Below, in pieces: positions 7,747 through 11,398 of a DNA stretch of 11,398 nt. Source of the DNA: Chloroflexota bacterium (GTDB taxonomy: Bacteria > Chloroflexota > Anaerolineae > J102); the NCBI GenBank assembly GCA_003353825.1, contig PIVW01000158.1:1-11398 (forward strand). The letters are read 5' to 3'. The notes below the pieces were generated by a model. That model had not been told where the DNA came from. It saw only the letters and a program-made list of their open reading frames with translations, and made no database searches. Every line of letters begins with the position of its first letter. Positions within the stretch are counted from its first letter, which is position 1. The translations under genes were made by a program, and so were the position numbers.

Positions 7747-8057
7747 ATAACGTCATGAGAGAATATCGATTTTGGCAACTGCTGATCGTGGTCTGGCTGA
7801 TCTTGGCCGCCGTTACCTTCGTGTCGTTATTCTTTCTCGCCGCACCTTACGGTCGCCATTCACGTCGCGGTTGGGGACCGATGATCTCCAGCCGTTGGGG
7901 TTGGATGTTGATGGAGACACCGCCAGCCCTCGTGATCCTGATATGTTTTGTCGTGGGTGAGCACAACGACACGATTACGGCCTGGGTATTTCTCATTTTG
8001 TGGGAGATCCACTACCTCTACCGAGCTTTTATCTACCCATTTACATTGCACAACGTA

Positions 8058-8070
8058 GGGAAGGGAAGGG
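8058..8070 (+). repeat. 5-bp AAGGG tandem duplication at a frame break
   Basis: GGGAAGGGAAGGG contains AAGGG twice (8061-8065 and 8066-8070) exactly where the reductase reading frame changes. Removing one unit joins VGKG directly to MSLTVV. A single-base loss would give the same frame change. Confidence 0.5.
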
Positions 8071-8358
8071 CATGTCATTGACTGTTGTAGCTATGGCGAT
8101 CGTATTTAATATCGGTAATGGCTACATCAATGGCCGTTACCTGTTCACTTTCTCCGGGAGTTATGCCAATGGCTGGTTATTACAAACGCAGTTCCTCATT
8201 GGTTTGGGTATCTTCATCGCAGGATTTAGTACTCAACCGCCGTTCTGACGCCATTCTGCGTAAATTGCGTAACTCGCAAGAGAGCGGCTACCATATTCCG
8301 CGCGCAGGATTTTTTAAATGGATATCCTGCCCTAATTACTTGGGAGAATGCATCGAAT

Positions 8359-8395
8359 GGGTGGGGTGGGATGGGGTGGGATGGGGTGGGCTGGG
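8359..8395 (+). repeat. 10-bp G-rich tandem repeat, potential G-quadruplex
   Basis: GTGGGGTGGG, ATGGGGTGGG and ATGGGGTGGG follow one another at 8361-8390, then a partial CTGGG. Including the preceding bases there are eight tracts of 3-4 Gs separated by 1-2 nt, a strong G-quadruplex-forming pattern. Relative to the expected protein (EW-VGW-AVLTW) this is a 25-bp insertion (8371-8395) that breaks the frame. Confidence 0.85.
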
Positions 8396-8581
8396 CCGTG
8401 CTGACCTGGTCTATCACCGGTCTCACATTTGCCATCTGGACCGCCGCCAACCTCGTAGCCAGGCCAGAAGTAACCACCGCTGGTACAAAGCCTCGTTTCC
8501 TGACTATCCGCCCGAGCGCAAAGCCCTGATCCCTTTCATTTGGTGAACCGATTCTCAATGTCATTAGCAAACTAAAAATGC

Positions 8582-8608
8582 AGACCGGCGCCAGTTTGAC
8601 GCCGGTCT
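8582..8608 (-). terminator. Intrinsic terminator of clpB, possibly bidirectional
   Basis: AGACCGGCG (8582-8590) and CGCCGGTCT (8600-8608) form a perfect 9-bp GC-rich stem with a 9-nt loop, 12 nt beyond the clpB stop. On the minus strand it is followed after three bases by TTTTT (complement of AAAAA at 8574-8578). On the plus strand only TTT follows, so it may also weakly end transcription of the reductase operon. Confidence 0.75.
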
Positions 8609-8620
8609 TTACCAGGAGTC

Positions 8621-11239
<2,619 letters not shown>

Positions 11240-11253
11240 TGTTTATGGGTGGT

Positions 11254-11258
11254 CTCCT
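11254..11258 (-). promoter_or_regulatory. Possible ribosome binding site of clpB
   Basis: CTCCT on the + strand reads AGGAG on the coding strand, 14 nt before the ATG. The spacing is longer than usual, but no better site lies nearer. Confidence 0.4.
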
Positions 11259-11270
11259 GTTGAGAGTGGA

Positions 11271-11297
11271 TTTCTAGAGTGGTGAGTTTTATGTCAA
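11271..11297 (-). promoter_or_regulatory. Candidate clpB promoter
   Basis: On the minus strand a perfect TTGACA (complement of 11292-11297) is followed after 15 nt by TAGAAA (complement of 11271-11276), four of six matches to the -10 consensus. The spacer is short. This would give a leader of about 25 nt containing the AGGAG. An AGAGTGG direct repeat (11263-11269 and 11276-11282) brackets the -10 box. No CIRCE-like (TTAGCACTC-N9-GAGTGCTAA) or HAIR-like palindrome was found in the 159 bp available. Confidence 0.4.
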
Positions 11298-11327
11298 GCG
11301 TGTTGCGTCGCGCGTGGGCGGGGGCTG

Positions 11328-11357
11328 TGTCATCCTGAACGAATGTGAAGGATCTCG
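11328..11357. repeat. REP-like dispersed repeat fragment
   Basis: ATCCT (11332-11336) and AGGAT (11349-11353) bracket GAACGAATGTGA, inside a TGTCATCCTGAAC...GGATCTCG context. It strongly resembles the 'TGTCATCCTGAGCG...GAAGGATCTCG' interspersed palindrome seen in many Chloroflexota and other environmental genomes. This is from memory, not a search. It sits beyond the clpB promoter. Confidence 0.55.
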
Positions 11358-11398
11358 TGCGACATTTTTACGATCAAACGGCTTGTCGATCGCTTCCG

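Larger units (their letters stand above)
7755..8546 (+). pseudogene. Steroid 5-alpha-reductase-like membrane enzyme (SRD5A family), multiply frameshifted
   Basis: The pieces match the 3-oxo-5-alpha-steroid 4-dehydrogenase family along its whole length. They are PYGRHSRRGWGP...WMLMETP and YRAFIYPF (first frame), MSLTVVAMAIVFNIGNGYIN (second), LNRRSDAILRKLR and CPNYLGECIEW (first), AVLTWSITGLTFAIWTAANL (third), then HHRWYK-like NHRWYKASFPDYPPERKALI (first). Four disruptions are implied: near 8058-8070 (+5, or -1), near 8230 (+1), at 8371-8395 (+25), and near 8461-8463 (-1). The summed change with +5 is +30, which restores the original frame. Repaired, it gives about 253 residues, close to the 259 of human SRD5A1. 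The family uses NADPH to reduce an enone double bond in a membrane steroid or isoprenoid; the C-terminal HRWY...FPDYP...RKALIP block belongs to its cofactor-binding end. As written, no functional full-length protein can be made. Confidence 0.85.

Noticed and set aside
8226..8570. Minus-strand 114-codon open frame opposite the broken reductase
   Set aside because: It is antisense to sequence that matches the SRD5A family and its own product is unlike any family.

Overview
The window looks like chromosomal DNA from a free-living bacterium, most likely a member of the Chloroflexota (Anaerolineae/Caldilineae type). This is an inference. It rests on the style of the giant secreted subtilase (beta-sandwich modules with 'ADLDWT...IPW...PG' signatures and a 'SPYFTP' fibronectin-like C-terminus) and on dispersed palindromic intergenic repeats. 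No rRNA or marker gene confirms it. No tRNA, rRNA, CRISPR array, transposase or phage gene was recognised.

Layout. Positions 1-404 are non-coding leader DNA with an 8-bp inverted repeat. Positions 405-5078 (+) encode a 1557-residue exported S8 subtilisin-like protease with an intact catalytic triad, a PA insert and a long tail of repeated beta-sandwich modules. Positions 5079-5418 are non-coding and hold a short 10-bp tandem repeat. Positions 5419-5784 (-) encode a small VOC/glyoxalase-fold protein. Positions 5785-6099 are a divergent intergenic region with overlapping palindromes and a possible extended -10 promoter. Positions 6100-6558 (+) encode a four-helix membrane protein. Positions 6716-7724 (+) carry a broken NAD(P)-dependent epimerase/3-beta-HSD-like gene. 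Positions 7755-8546 (+) carry a broken steroid 5-alpha-reductase-like gene. A strong hairpin terminator (8582-8608) separates these from clpB at 8621-11239 (-), which encodes a complete 872-residue ClpB disaggregase with its own candidate promoter, followed by a REP-like repeat at the window edge.

How the parts relate. The protease is an autonomous secreted enzyme and ClpB is a cytoplasmic heat-shock chaperone; they look functionally unrelated. The membrane protein, the epimerase and the 5-alpha-reductase homologue run in the same direction, the last two only 30 bp apart, and probably formed a small lipid, sterol or isoprenoid-modifying operon. The most notable signal is that the epimerase and reductase together carry six apparent frame disruptions in about 1.8 kb, while the 4.7-kb protease and 2.6-kb clpB on either side are open throughout. 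At least one of the lesions, and possibly two, is a short tandem-repeat expansion, and the larger one forms a very G-rich, potentially G-quadruplex run. This is either a decaying operon or locally poor sequence. I did not find a convincing new multi-gene system.
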